In this document: positions 8,224 through 17,515 of the stretch, one piece after another
Layout of the letters: every line of letters starts with the position of its first letter
How positions within the stretch are numbered: the first letter of the stretch is position 1
Source of the DNA: Holosporales bacterium
GTDB taxonomy: Bacteria > Pseudomonadota > Alphaproteobacteria > RUG11792
DNA: 64,000 bases
NCBI GenBank assembly: GCA_031268935.1
Contig: JAIRWL010000017.1
Coordinates: forward strand, 1-64,000
Direction of reading: 5' to 3'
Position numbers and translations under genes: made by a program
The notes under the pieces: model-generated
The model's database searches: none
What the model was told of the DNA's origin: nothing
The model's input: only the letters and a program-made list of their open reading frames with translations

Positions 8224-9159
8224 TTATTCATGAATCGGTGATTTTGACAAATTATTAGCAAGTATTGAATCGATTCTAATATGATTAAATCTTGCAATAT
8301 CTGGAACAAGCGATGAAGCAGTCATACCAGGTTGAGTATTGATTTCCAAGAAGTATATATCTCTTCCATCAAACTTAAAATCTACTCTGGCCATTCCTTT
8401 GCAATGGCAAGCAACAAACGCCGTTTCTGCCATTTCGTACATTTTATTTCGTGTATCCAATTCTATCTCAAAATCGCATAAGTGAATAGAGCCATTTTCT
8501 TCGTACTTACTTCCATAATCGTAGAATTGATTCTTAGGAAGGATTTCGACGGCTCCGACTACTCTTTCGTCGACGACCAGGACCGAAAATTCACGCCCAT
8601 ATATGTAGTGTTCTACGATTACGTCTTTCCCGAAAACCCAATCCAATCCCTTGAGATTCGCCAAATCAAAATCATTTGAGATCAAAAAAACTCCGATACT
8701 TGATCCGTTCTCCGCCGGTTTTACGACGAATGGATAACTTATTTCCAATCTACGATGAATATTAATATTTTTTATTTCGTCGGAACGAATACCGAAGCCG
8801 CCGATAACATTAACTCCGGCAACATGAACAATATTTTTGCAGATAGATTTATGGAAAGCAATAGCGGAACTTAATACACCGCTGCTATTATAAGGGACAC
8901 CGAACACCTCCAGTACCCCCTGAATCACTCCATCCTCTCCTCCGCACCCATGGAGGATATTGACAACATAATCTGGATTAGAGTTATATAAATTATCCGT
9001 CAAATAGCGGAGATCTTTTTTGATAATATCCAATTCATACACACTGTGACCTAATTTTGTTAGCTCATTTGCAACAAATTCGGCGGATTTAAGGGAAATT
9101 TCCCTTTCTGAAGACCAGCCCCCCTTCAGTATTGTGATTCTTAGGCAATTTTTCTGCAT
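8224..9159 (-). CDS. ddl: D-alanine--D-alanine ligase
   Basis: Ddl joins two D-alanines with ATP to make the peptidoglycan precursor dipeptide, in the cytoplasm. The 311-residue ATP-grasp protein shows GGWSSEREISLKSA near the start, LHGCGGEDGVIQGVLE, the nucleotide-binding VVKPAENGSSIGV, and the metal and substrate site EINTQPGMTASSLVP. It indicates that the organism still makes peptidoglycan. It is divergent from the MFS gene and has a TATAAT -10 sequence 32 bases upstream. Confidence 0.96.
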   Translation of the reverse strand: MQKNCLRITILKGGWSSEREISLKSAEFVANELTKLGHSVYELDIIKKDLRYLTDNLYNSNPDYVVNILHGCGGEDGVIQGVLEVFGVPYNSSGVLSSAIAFHKSICKNIVHVAGVNVIGGFGIRSDEIKNINIHRRLEISYPFVVKPAENGSSIGVFLISNDFDLANLKGLDWVFGKDVIVEHYIYGREFSVLVVDERVVGAVEILPKNQFYDYGSKYEENGSIHLCDFEIELDTRNKMYEMAETAFVACHCKGMARVDFKFDGRDIYFLEINTQPGMTASSLVPDIARFNHIRIDSILANNLSKSPIHE

Positions 9160-9190
9160 AATGTCGTAAACTTGAATTTTAGATGTAGCT

Positions 9191-9196
9191 ATTATA
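9191..9196 (-). promoter_or_regulatory. Probable -10 element of ddl
   Basis: A perfect TATAAT on the minus strand lies 32 bases before the ddl start. The sequence 17 bases further upstream is AT-rich but a poor -35 match, so only the -10 box is proposed. Confidence 0.35.
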
Positions 9197-9278
9197 CATT
9201 AAACGGGCGGGGCTTTTTAAGCATTGACTATTCGAGTGTTTGAGCTCAGTTCCTAAATAATTTACTTAGGTTTTTGTG

Positions 9279-10538
9279 ATGGCAAAAAATACAAATAATA
9301 AATCAACAATAATCCTGTCGATTTCTACTGGGTGGATGTTTTATCTACTTTGTTATGTCGCGAGAGTGGAGCCTAGCGTTTTATCTACCGAGCTTATGAG
9401 AGAATTCGGGATGACCGCGTCTACTTTCGGTATGGTGGTTTCTTCTTTGTATATTACATACTGTTTGATGCAAATACCTAATGGGATTTTATTGGATAAA
9501 TTTGGGGGTAGGATTATTTTATCCATTAGTGCTTTGATTTGCAGTATCGGAATATTTATATTTGGATTTGCCAAAGTTCCGATGCATTTGGAGCTCGGAA
9601 GAATTATTCTTGGAGTAGGTTCCGCTTCTGGATTTATAGGATGTACAAAAGTCATTAGCGAGCTGATTCATCCGAGCAGGTATTCATTGTTTGTTGGTAT
9701 ATCTATGTTCGTCGGATGTTTGGGTGGCATTTGCGGAAGCGTTCCGACGGCTTGCCTCGTTTCTCATTTCGGATGGAGGATGACAACCTGGCTAATCGCT
9801 TCAATAGCAGTATTGCTATCGCTTTTAGCAATGCGGATTGCTAAGCCCAAATATAGCAACAACGATGGTGGAACCCAAGAATCTAAACCATTAGACGGTA
9901 TAAAAATATTAGCCAAGAATCCAAAATTCTGGATTTTAGGGATTTATGGAGCGATTAGCTATTTACCGCTGAGCGCCATTGCCGAACTCTGGTGTACTCC
10001 ATTTGTCGAAAAAAAATATGGAGTATCGACATCGATTGCGGCTTTATCGACCACATTTATATTCGTGGGGTATGGTATAGGAAGCATTATTACCGCTGAA
10101 CTTGCTAATTTTTTTAAGAGTTGCAAGAAAGTTATTTTTATTTTTACGATTCTCATGATCGTATCTTTTATACCTATAATTTACGGTGAGGGGATACACA
10201 TAGGTTTTTATTTTGGTCTACTATTCTTTTTTGGAGTATTTGGCGGGACAATTCCGCTTTTCTTCACGCTTGCCTTTAATATGGTTTCGGAGAGATATGG
10301 CGGAACCTCGGCTGGATTCATGAACATGATTATCATGGCCGGGGGCTTTATTTTTCAGCCCTTGCTTGGAGAATTATTGGATTATTTCAGAAACGGAATG
10401 TTAGATGCAAACGGCCTTCCGCTTTATACCTTCGAGATGTATCAGGATGCATTTTTAGTCATTTTGAGTTGTATGATTGCTTCTATATTCTTAATATTTT
10501 TTATAGAAGATGTTAAAACTCCAAAACAAACCGATTAA
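9279..10538 (+). CDS. Major facilitator superfamily transporter
   Basis: A 419-residue inner-membrane carrier with about 12 hydrophobic helices and the MFS loop 2-3 motif GILLDKFGGRIILS. It resembles the organic-anion/sugar-phosphate porter branch (YVARVEPSVLSTELMREFGMT at the start), which includes carriers used by intracellular bacteria to take up host metabolites. The substrate cannot be read from sequence. ATG 9279 has AGG eight bases upstream and is preferred to GTG 9276. Confidence 0.9.
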   Translation: MAKNTNNKSTIILSISTGWMFYLLCYVARVEPSVLSTELMREFGMTASTFGMVVSSLYITYCLMQIPNGILLDKFGGRIILSISALICSIGIFIFGFAKVPMHLELGRIILGVGSASGFIGCTKVISELIHPSRYSLFVGISMFVGCLGGICGSVPTACLVSHFGWRMTTWLIASIAVLLSLLAMRIAKPKYSNNDGGTQESKPLDGIKILAKNPKFWILGIYGAISYLPLSAIAELWCTPFVEKKYGVSTSIAALSTTFIFVGYGIGSIITAELANFFKSCKKVIFIFTILMIVSFIPIIYGEGIHIGFYFGLLFFFGVFGGTIPLFFTLAFNMVSERYGGTSAGFMNMIIMAGGFIFQPLLGELLDYFRNGMLDANGLPLYTFEMYQDAFLVILSCMIASIFLIFFIEDVKTPKQTD

Positions 10539-10566
10539 TTTTCATCCACTTATTTTGATATGGATA

Positions 10567-11181
10567 TTATAGAGATCCGTCCAACAGGGCGACACCAGCG
10601 GCCGTAGCTAATATAACGCTTCTGTTTTTTTTCACAAACCTGAGCACATCGATCGAAACTTTGTCTACGGCGTAATCGATCACATTCCTCGCTGCCGTGT
10701 AAGTGGATAACACGCCAAATCCAATTGTCCCAACATTGCTTACGAAAGAATAAATGCCTCCGGCGCTAGAAGAATGTTTCTTGTGAGAACTTTGTGGTAA
10801 TTGAGTTTGATTCATGGGCCGTGCCCTGACAGAGTGAGTAGATGCTGAATTCTCATCACTTGTAAATGCAACTGGCTCACTAGTCGACAATTGGGAGGGG
10901 AGAATACTTCGTTGTGCAACGGCATTTTGCTGATCCGTACTCACAGGCCCAATACCAACATTACCACCGATCCTAAAATAAGGGCTCATAGCGATCATCT
11001 CAGGGTCACGGCTAATTGAGCGGTCGCCCAGCGACATAACTTGCATACCCGAAAATCCAGAAGATAAGTCCAACGTCGATTCCGGTAAGGCAACGAGACT
11101 GGAGCAGTGCGCTAATTGTTGGCAAAAATATATACCGCTAAGCGCTGTAACCATTGGAGTTAATTTAATTATTTTCATCAT
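10567..11181 (-). CDS. Exported protein of unknown family
   Basis: About 204 residues. An N-terminal hydrophobic segment (KIIKLTPMVTALSGIYFCQQLAHC) looks like a signal peptide. A Ser/Gln-rich, low-complexity middle follows, then a C-terminal stretch with two weakly hydrophobic helices (VGTIGFGVLSTYTAARNVI and SVILATAAGVALLDGSL). It may be membrane-attached. Three starts are possible (11193, 11181, 11178); AGGTC seven bases upstream supports 11181. It is convergent with the MFS gene. No function is proposed. Confidence 0.6.
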   Translation of the reverse strand: MMKIIKLTPMVTALSGIYFCQQLAHCSSLVALPESTLDLSSGFSGMQVMSLGDRSISRDPEMIAMSPYFRIGGNVGIGPVSTDQQNAVAQRSILPSQLSTSEPVAFTSDENSASTHSVRARPMNQTQLPQSSHKKHSSSAGGIYSFVSNVGTIGFGVLSTYTAARNVIDYAVDKVSIDVLRFVKKNRSVILATAAGVALLDGSL

Positions 11182-11350
11182 TTTGACCTGCATATTGGTC
11201 GCTCTGCACTGGTCATTATTTCAATGTATGTTTAAAATTTCATTAATTCCTCGCTGAATTTAGTATTTTTTTCTGCTTTAATCAAAGGGATGATTTTTCT
11301 GATGAACTGGGTATATACTGGTTGGAAGTTTTAGATTTACTGACTTGATA

Positions 11351-12532
11351 ATGCTCGAATCGTACGTTGTTCTTAGCAGGAAATACAGACCAAAGGTTTT
11401 AGAAGATTTAATTGGACAAGAGATTTTAGCTAAATCGTTAAAATCGTGCATCGATAACCGAAAGGTTCCGCATGCGTTTTTATTCCATGGAATGCGTGGA
11501 GTTGGCAAAACGACGACGGCGAGGATTTTGTCGAGATGTTTGAGTTGTGTTGGTGAGCATGGCCTCACCAACATGACATCCCATCCGTGCGGAAATTGTC
11601 ATTCTTGCCTAGCGATCGACCGAGACCACCATATGGATGTTATGGAATTTGATGCCGCTAGTCGAACAGGTGTCGATGATATTCGCGAAATTATTGATTC
11701 TTCTCAATACGCACCGATCTTAGGGCGCTTTAAAATTTATATAATTGATGAAGTGCACATGTTGTCGAAGAGCGCTTTTAACGCTCTGCTAAAAACTTTG
11801 GAGGAGCCTCCTCAGCACGTCAAATTTATTTTTGCAACGACAGAACTTTATAAAGTTCCAGAAACGGTATTGTCACGCTGTATGACATTTCAATTAAAAC
11901 CTGTATCTCCGAATTCTATTGCAAAGCATCTGCAAATAATTGCCCAAAAGGAGGGGTATTCTTTGGATCAGGATGCTAGTGAAGTCATTGCCGAGGAATC
12001 TGAAGGATCTGTAAGGGACGCCTTATCTATCGTTGAGCAATCTATGATGATCGTTTCTAATTCTAAGACTATAACTTCTGACATAGTATTTGAGATGTTG
12101 GGAAGGTCTACGAATCGAGAGATAGAAAATTTGTTGCATTTAATCTTATCATCGGATTCAAGGAGTGCTCTAAAAATCGTAGAAGATCTCACATCCAAGG
12201 GAGCGGATCCTTTCATTCTGTATAAAAACATCCAAAATTGTTTGTATAAAATGATTGTAGAAAGCACTAACTCTAGTGAGAATCAAAAGAATTGCCAATC
12301 CATACAAAATCTACTATATCTCTGGCAAATTTTACTTAAACAAACAGAAAATATGAAAAATGCTCACAATCCTATTCAAGTGTTGAGTGCCGCCGTAGTA
12401 ATTCTATCATTGACAGCATCATTTCAAAATATAGGCGATCTCTTCATCAAAGAGGAAGAGTCGCCCGAGAAACAAATCTTAAATAAGGTAGAAAGTAAAT
12501 TCGAAGGAATCACCATTTCAGAAATTGAGTAA
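11351..12532 (+). CDS. dnaX: DNA polymerase III subunit gamma/tau (short form)
   Basis: DnaX is the clamp-loader ATPase of the replicative polymerase. Visible features are the start SYVVLSRKYRPK, Walker A GMRGVGKTTTAR, a four-cysteine zinc module (CLSCVG...CGNCHSC), Walker B IIDEVHML, and the sensor and arginine-finger region (TVLSRCMTFQL). The protein is about 393 residues, so it has the gamma core but lacks most of the tau-specific C-terminal part that binds DnaB and the polymerase core. ATG 11351 is preferred over TTG 11345. Its stop is four bases from the stop of the convergent gene. Confidence 0.94.
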   Translation: MLESYVVLSRKYRPKVLEDLIGQEILAKSLKSCIDNRKVPHAFLFHGMRGVGKTTTARILSRCLSCVGEHGLTNMTSHPCGNCHSCLAIDRDHHMDVMEFDAASRTGVDDIREIIDSSQYAPILGRFKIYIIDEVHMLSKSAFNALLKTLEEPPQHVKFIFATTELYKVPETVLSRCMTFQLKPVSPNSIAKHLQIIAQKEGYSLDQDASEVIAEESEGSVRDALSIVEQSMMIVSNSKTITSDIVFEMLGRSTNREIENLLHLILSSDSRSALKIVEDLTSKGADPFILYKNIQNCLYKMIVESTNSSENQKNCQSIQNLLYLWQILLKQTENMKNAHNPIQVLSAAVVILSLTASFQNIGDLFIKEEESPEKQILNKVESKFEGITISEIE

Positions 12533-12536
12533 ACTA

Positions 12537-13115
12537 TTAATCTGGCACTGCAGGTACCGCAGGCACTCCAGCTTCTGCAGATACTGAAGGTTCTACGGAT
12601 TCTCCCGCTACTGTAGCAGCCGCACGTTCTTCTTCCTCGTCATCTTCATCATATTGGAGCCCATCAGGAATATCGGGGTAGCCAGCTCTTCCACAATCAG
12701 GATCACAACGGACTCGCATAAGCTGAGCACCTTCCATTTGATCGATTATTGTCCTATTTCCGGCAGTAAAACCACCCTGGAGGACGGGAGGCTCGAGCCG
12801 TCCTTGCTCTAAAGGTTCTGGGGATGGAGGGAGAGTGGAGGCTGCACTTGACTTAGATTTCCAGATCCAATATATCAGCCCCCCCAAGCAACAGGCACCG
12901 GCCACAACACCCCCGCCTATGACCCATGGCTTCCAATTTGCTCCCGTGGTGGTATCTTCGCGGGGCGCAGAATCGTCTCCTGCTTTCAACGTTGTCCTTT
13001 GACTAATCCGAGAGCTCTTGCTAGTTGGTCGAATAGCGTGTGATGCTTCGGATTCTGCGAAAACTCCGCTGATGGCAATCAGTGCAGTAATTTTTAAGCA
13101 TTTTGTGAGTGTCAT
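12537..13115 (-). CDS. Exported single-span membrane protein with acidic tail
   Basis: A 192-residue protein of unknown family. It has a signal peptide (TKCLKITALIAISGVFAESEAS), a short Ser/Thr-rich linker, one strong transmembrane helix (WVIGGGVVAGACCLGGLIYWIW, about residues 63-85), and a tail with a run of acidic residues (DEDDEEEE) followed by Ala/Val/Pro repeats. AGGGGATC lies just before the start. The layout resembles a small envelope protein. It is convergent with dnaX. No function is proposed. Confidence 0.65.
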   Translation of the reverse strand: MTLTKCLKITALIAISGVFAESEASHAIRPTSKSSRISQRTTLKAGDDSAPREDTTTGANWKPWVIGGGVVAGACCLGGLIYWIWKSKSSAASTLPPSPEPLEQGRLEPPVLQGGFTAGNRTIIDQMEGAQLMRVRCDPDCGRAGYPDIPDGLQYDEDDEEEERAAATVAGESVEPSVSAEAGVPAVPAVPD

Positions 13116-13427
13116 GATTAGATCCCCTCCCCTGGGAATAATGAAGTAAAACGTGCGCTATTTTAAAGTGCCCAAAAGTGTCTAGATAAAAAAATCCGCG
13201 AAACACTTGTTGATGTCTAAAGCGTTACGGCGTGTTTTTTTTATGACCCCAGGCACTGAAACCAAGCGCAAATATCTCATTCATTGTAAGAGCCCAGATT
13301 TTCAAAATCAATCAATTTTTATTATATTACAATAAGTTAATATTAAATTAATCTGAAATATCATATGTTGTTTATTTAAAAAATCTAAGTTATTAATCTA
13401 AAATAATGGAATTAGAGATAAATACAT
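13116..13427. other. Intergenic, AT-rich, no gene seen
   Basis: This 312-base stretch lies between the end of lptG and the start of the exported protein at 13115. It becomes strongly AT-rich from 13300 on. I see no RNA gene or credible frame. A T-rich run near 13232 might be a weak terminator tail. Confidence 0.5.
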
Positions 13428-14528
13428 CTACTTTTTTAATAACTTTAAATACATTATTAATATGGTTAGGGTAGGCATGCTAAAGGCCGAGACCCAAATT
13501 GGGATTCTCCCATTTTCACCGATGGCGATCAGGATATTATTTGTAAAATGGACTGGAAAGGCTATTATGATTAATGTAGCCACTTTAAGAGCATATCTGC
13601 TGGTATTTCTGGCATCGTAGTTTATACAGAAAATTATTGATAACAATACTAAGGCAAAGATTTGAAGAATAGCCGATAGTCTTGCGAACCAGTTAATTTT
13701 GTGCTTGATGCTGGAGAGGCCGACTTTTTCTAGCATCTTGACATATTTTGCCATACTCCAAAAAGATATGCTTTTCGGATTTGTTGTCATTTTATCGATA
13801 TTTTGAAATGATAAATTTGTTGGAGCCTCGAAAAGTTTGGAGTTCTTTTCAGAACCATTAATATCGACAATTTTTGCGTTTAGTAGTTGCCACGAATGGC
13901 CGATTATTTCGGCCTCCTCTGAGTAAATTGAAGCAACAAAATTGTTTTGTTCATCAAATTCAAAAAATCTCACATTTAAGAGTTTCTTATGTGAATTTAG
14001 AAAAGATTTGGCATAAATAATATAGGATTTAGATTGACAGACATCTCGAAACCAGACGCCCTTATTCGTAATCGTCATCTTTTCCTCGATTTGAGTTTTT
14101 TTCGTGACTCTTGACTCGATTGCCCTGATTTTGTTCATTGAAAACACTGATAACTCATCTAAAATAGTAATATGCAAGCAACCCATCAGAAGGGCCGAGC
14201 ATAGGATGTAACGAGTAAGTTGACGTGCCGATATGCCGACGCATTTTACTATCATCAATTCCATTCTCCCGTGAATCGTTATAAAAAACAGGATTGTTCC
14301 CAAGAACACCGCAAATGGGAAAAACGACGAAGTTGTTACGATTGAATTCAAAACCGTGAGCTCGAGAATTGTCTTGTTTGGAATACCGGCATGACTCGAT
14401 GCAAATCTTCTGACGATTTCCATATATTCCAACATTGCGATCATGAAGAAGAAACAACAAAGTACGATAATAATATTTTTGAAAAACGAAATCGTTATGT
14501 ATTTGAATAGAACATCATTAATTTTCAT
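13428..14528 (-). CDS. lptG: LPS export permease LptG
   Basis: LptG, with LptF and the LptB ATPase, extracts lipopolysaccharide from the inner membrane and passes it to the LptA bridge. The 366-residue protein has the YjgP/YjgQ permease layout: three hydrophobic helices near the N-terminus, a central periplasmic beta region, and three C-terminal helices. The motif GRMELMIVKCVGISARQLTR corresponds to the coupling loop of the family. It overlaps lptF by four bases (ATGA). Being second in the pair is the reason for calling it LptG. Confidence 0.88.
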   Translation of the reverse strand: MKINDVLFKYITISFFKNIIIVLCCFFFMIAMLEYMEIVRRFASSHAGIPNKTILELTVLNSIVTTSSFFPFAVFLGTILFFITIHGRMELMIVKCVGISARQLTRYILCSALLMGCLHITILDELSVFSMNKIRAIESRVTKKTQIEEKMTITNKGVWFRDVCQSKSYIIYAKSFLNSHKKLLNVRFFEFDEQNNFVASIYSEEAEIIGHSWQLLNAKIVDINGSEKNSKLFEAPTNLSFQNIDKMTTNPKSISFWSMAKYVKMLEKVGLSSIKHKINWFARLSAILQIFALVLLSIIFCINYDARNTSRYALKVATLIIIAFPVHFTNNILIAIGENGRIPIWVSAFSMPTLTILIMYLKLLKK

Positions 14529-15619
14529 TTCGCCTTTTTTCTTAAAGTTATCAGGATTATCATCGATATAATCAAGAAAATTATAAGATAATTGATATGT
14601 ATTAGTGGTGAATATTTAGATGATGCATTTACCAAAATCATTACAATAATTTGAAATATTACCCCGAATAAAAATATACCAACAGAATGCATCGATCTTC
14701 TGCTACGAATTCCTGATGTTAGGACGAACATCAATGATATAGCCGCATTAATGAATGGAATCAGTGAAACAGCGATTCTGCCGTGATACTCAGCTAAATA
14801 TTTATTCCTTAGCTCGAGATTTTCGATTTTTTTCGCCATAGCCAGTAATTCACTTTGTGTATTCTCGTATATTTTACTTTTTCTTTTAGTGTATTTCTTA
14901 ACGAATTGAGAAACGTTGTAAGTAAAATTTTCAAATGACAGCATAGATATCATCGAATTATTCTCATCAAGTTCCTGGCGGTACCCATTGTCGAGAGTAA
15001 TAAATAAATTGTCCCGATCTACTACATAATGTCCCGATTTAGCAGTGATTATATTGGTGTTCATTTTTCCACCTTTAGGAATATATGAGATGAAAACATC
15101 TTCAATGGTATTTTCAGTTTTCTTACCGATATAAATTACCGAATCTCCGACCACGTTAAAGACCCCCTGTTTGATGACCGACATCGAAATTTGACTGTGA
15201 ATCTTATCTTGTAATCTGATGAGATTTTTGTGAGTATAAGGAGTAAGAGATGATTGAATAAAGAACACAATACTAGCTATACAAAAAAAGAAAAAGAATA
15301 TTGGTTTAAGAAATGAAAATATTCCGCTTCCAGACGTCATAAAAACTAATAATTCTTTGTCTGCTTGCATTTTATGTAGAACCGATATCGACGCAATTAT
15401 TGAACAAGTTGGAAGGATGACGCTAGCTATATCTGGAAATGTGCAGAGTATGAATCTAAGGAAAATTGATATGCTAACATCTTCTGAAACTATCAGGGTT
15501 ATGTGGCGAATTGAAACAGTAATCCATACCATGATGACGACGATAGGAGATATGATTAATAATACAGAGAAAAACTTTTTTAGTATATAAAGATCAAATA
15601 CTCGATTCGATATCATCAC
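14525..15619 (-). CDS. lptF: LPS export permease LptF
   Basis: The first gene of the lptF-lptG pair, 364 residues. It shows the same six-helix plus periplasmic-domain layout as its neighbour, with the loop sequence KMQADKELLVFMTSGSG corresponding to the coupling region that contacts LptB. Presence of lptFG, with lpxD nearby, indicates an outer membrane with lipid A or LPS. The TG-rich overlap with lptG implies translational coupling. Confidence 0.88.
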   Translation of the reverse strand: MMISNRVFDLYILKKFFSVLLIISPIVVIMVWITVSIRHITLIVSEDVSISIFLRFILCTFPDIASVILPTCSIIASISVLHKMQADKELLVFMTSGSGIFSFLKPIFFFFFCIASIVFFIQSSLTPYTHKNLIRLQDKIHSQISMSVIKQGVFNVVGDSVIYIGKKTENTIEDVFISYIPKGGKMNTNIITAKSGHYVVDRDNLFITLDNGYRQELDENNSMISMLSFENFTYNVSQFVKKYTKRKSKIYENTQSELLAMAKKIENLELRNKYLAEYHGRIAVSLIPFINAAISLMFVLTSGIRSRRSMHSVGIFLFGVIFQIIVMILVNASSKYSPLIHINYLIIFLIISMIILITLRKKAK

Positions 15620-15643
15620 TAAAACTATAATTCCTTTTTTTTA

Positions 15644-17449
15644 TTACTCCACCGTTACTGATTTTGCCAAATTTCTCGGTTTATCTGCATCCAAGCCTTT
15701 AGCTTTTGCCGTATAATAAGCCAAAAGATGAACCGCCGTTGCAAACGATAAGGGCCTCAAAAGCTCATCGATTGGTGAAATATGCGATGTAATTTCTTCG
15801 TGAAAAACGAGGCAATCTACCAAACTGTTATTTTTGAGATCGTGAATAGATTGTAGCGCCATGTTCGTTGTCATGAATATAACTCGTCCATGTCGAGCTA
15901 GAATTTCTTGTGTATTGGATAGTGTTTTATCAAAATAACGATCAAAAGGGCAAATGACGACTGAATATACATTCGAATCTATCATTGCGATCGGCCCGTG
16001 CTTCGTTTCTCCGGCTGGATATCCTTCGGCACTTATGTACGATAACTCCTTCATTTTAAGCGCTCCTTCAAGAGCTATCGGATAACTACATCCACGCCCC
16101 ATATAAAGTATATTTTTGCTATCTTTTATCTTTTCTGCAATGCTTTTCAATTTATTTCTATCGTTTAAAATTGAGAGCATTATGTTTTCTGCAATTTTTG
16201 CATTAAAATTATTTTTTTTTAGTACCAATATTAGCATAGCAATCGCCTGAGCGATGAATGACTTTGTCGAAGCCACTCCAATTTCGAATCCAGCTATGGT
16301 TTTTAAATTATACTTAGATTCTCGCGCAATCGAACTTCCTTCTACATTGACGATAGATAAGGTATCGAACCCTAGTTGTTTGATCTTTCTCATCGCGGCT
16401 AGTGTATCGATAGTTTCTCCAGATTGGCTTATGAATATATACAACGAATCCTTGTCTAATACAGGATTTCTATACCTAAACTCAGAAGCGATTTCGATAT
16501 CAACGTGAAGTCCAATCAATTCTTCTATCCAATACTTAGAAATGAGCCCCGCATAAAATGAGGTCCCGCAAGCTACAATGTAGATACTACTATAGTTCGA
16601 AATATCAATATTGCAGTCGAATTGAGAAAACATCCTATCGAGTACTACTGGTTCCTCAAATATTTCCTTGATCATAAAATCTTCAAACCCATTTTTCCCA
16701 GCATCTGTCAATGAGATATTATTTAAATTTTTTTTCCTTTCAACGATTTCCCAGTTTTCAGTTAAAATATTGTATTCTAAATGATCAGATTTTTTGCAGA
16801 TTACGAAATCTCCTTCTTCCAAATAAGAAATTTCATCGCATAATCCTGATAAAGCGATAGCATCCGATGCTATGTAAAATCTACCCCGATCGCCACTTAT
16901 TCCAATCGCCATTGGGGAGCCCTTTTTCGCTCCCATAATAAGATTTGAAGTTTGCTCATGAATTGCAACGATCGCAAAAGTTCCAACCAGCTGTGATATG
17001 GTTTTTTTAAAAGCATCGACGAAATCGATTCCATTTTTTAAGTGGTAAGAAATTAATTTGGCGATAACTTCTGAATCGGATTCACCATTAAAAACAAAGT
17101 GATCTTTTAAAAGGAGATTTTTTAAATCTCTATAATTCTCGATGATCCCATTATGAACGATGGCGACTCCATCGGAAGTATGAGGATGAGCATTATGTTC
17201 ATTGACCTCGCCATGTGTAGCCCATCTCGTATGGCCTATACCTATTTTACCAGATAATTGTTCTGTTTCGGCTAAATCCTTAAGAACATCTATCTTCTTT
17301 ACAGTTTTTAAAGTCTGTAGATTCAAATCATCATCTATAAGAGAGACACCAGCAGAATCGTATCCTCGGTACTCAAGCCTGCGGAGCGAACCGATGAGAT
17401 CACCCAAAACGTCATCTTGCATGCTCAAAATCGAAACAATTCCACACAT
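15644..17449 (-). CDS. glmS: Glucosamine--fructose-6-phosphate aminotransferase
   Basis: GlmS makes glucosamine 6-phosphate from fructose 6-phosphate and glutamine, the entry to peptidoglycan and lipid A synthesis. The N-terminal nucleophile Cys follows Met at MCGIVSI, which fixes the start at 17449 and not at 17470. The glutaminase domain (GHTRWATHGEVNEHNAHPH) is followed by two SIS domains (CGTSFYAGL; SQSGETIDTLAA; GRGCSYPIALEGALK) and the standard end KPRNLAKSVTVE. It lies 66 bases downstream of pnp. No glmS ribozyme-like leader is evident. Confidence 0.97.
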   Translation of the reverse strand: MCGIVSILSMQDDVLGDLIGSLRRLEYRGYDSAGVSLIDDDLNLQTLKTVKKIDVLKDLAETEQLSGKIGIGHTRWATHGEVNEHNAHPHTSDGVAIVHNGIIENYRDLKNLLLKDHFVFNGESDSEVIAKLISYHLKNGIDFVDAFKKTISQLVGTFAIVAIHEQTSNLIMGAKKGSPMAIGISGDRGRFYIASDAIALSGLCDEISYLEEGDFVICKKSDHLEYNILTENWEIVERKKNLNNISLTDAGKNGFEDFMIKEIFEEPVVLDRMFSQFDCNIDISNYSSIYIVACGTSFYAGLISKYWIEELIGLHVDIEIASEFRYRNPVLDKDSLYIFISQSGETIDTLAAMRKIKQLGFDTLSIVNVEGSSIARESKYNLKTIAGFEIGVASTKSFIAQAIAMLILVLKKNNFNAKIAENIMLSILNDRNKLKSIAEKIKDSKNILYMGRGCSYPIALEGALKMKELSYISAEGYPAGETKHGPIAMIDSNVYSVVICPFDRYFDKTLSNTQEILARHGRVIFMTTNMALQSIHDLKNNSLVDCLVFHEEITSHISPIDELLRPLSFATAVHLLAYYTAKAKGLDADKPRNLAKSVTVE

Positions 17450-17515
17450 ACGCCAATGCCCAAAATCCAAATCACGTGAGCATATTATGCCACAAAATAT
17501 AGAACGTTTTTCGAT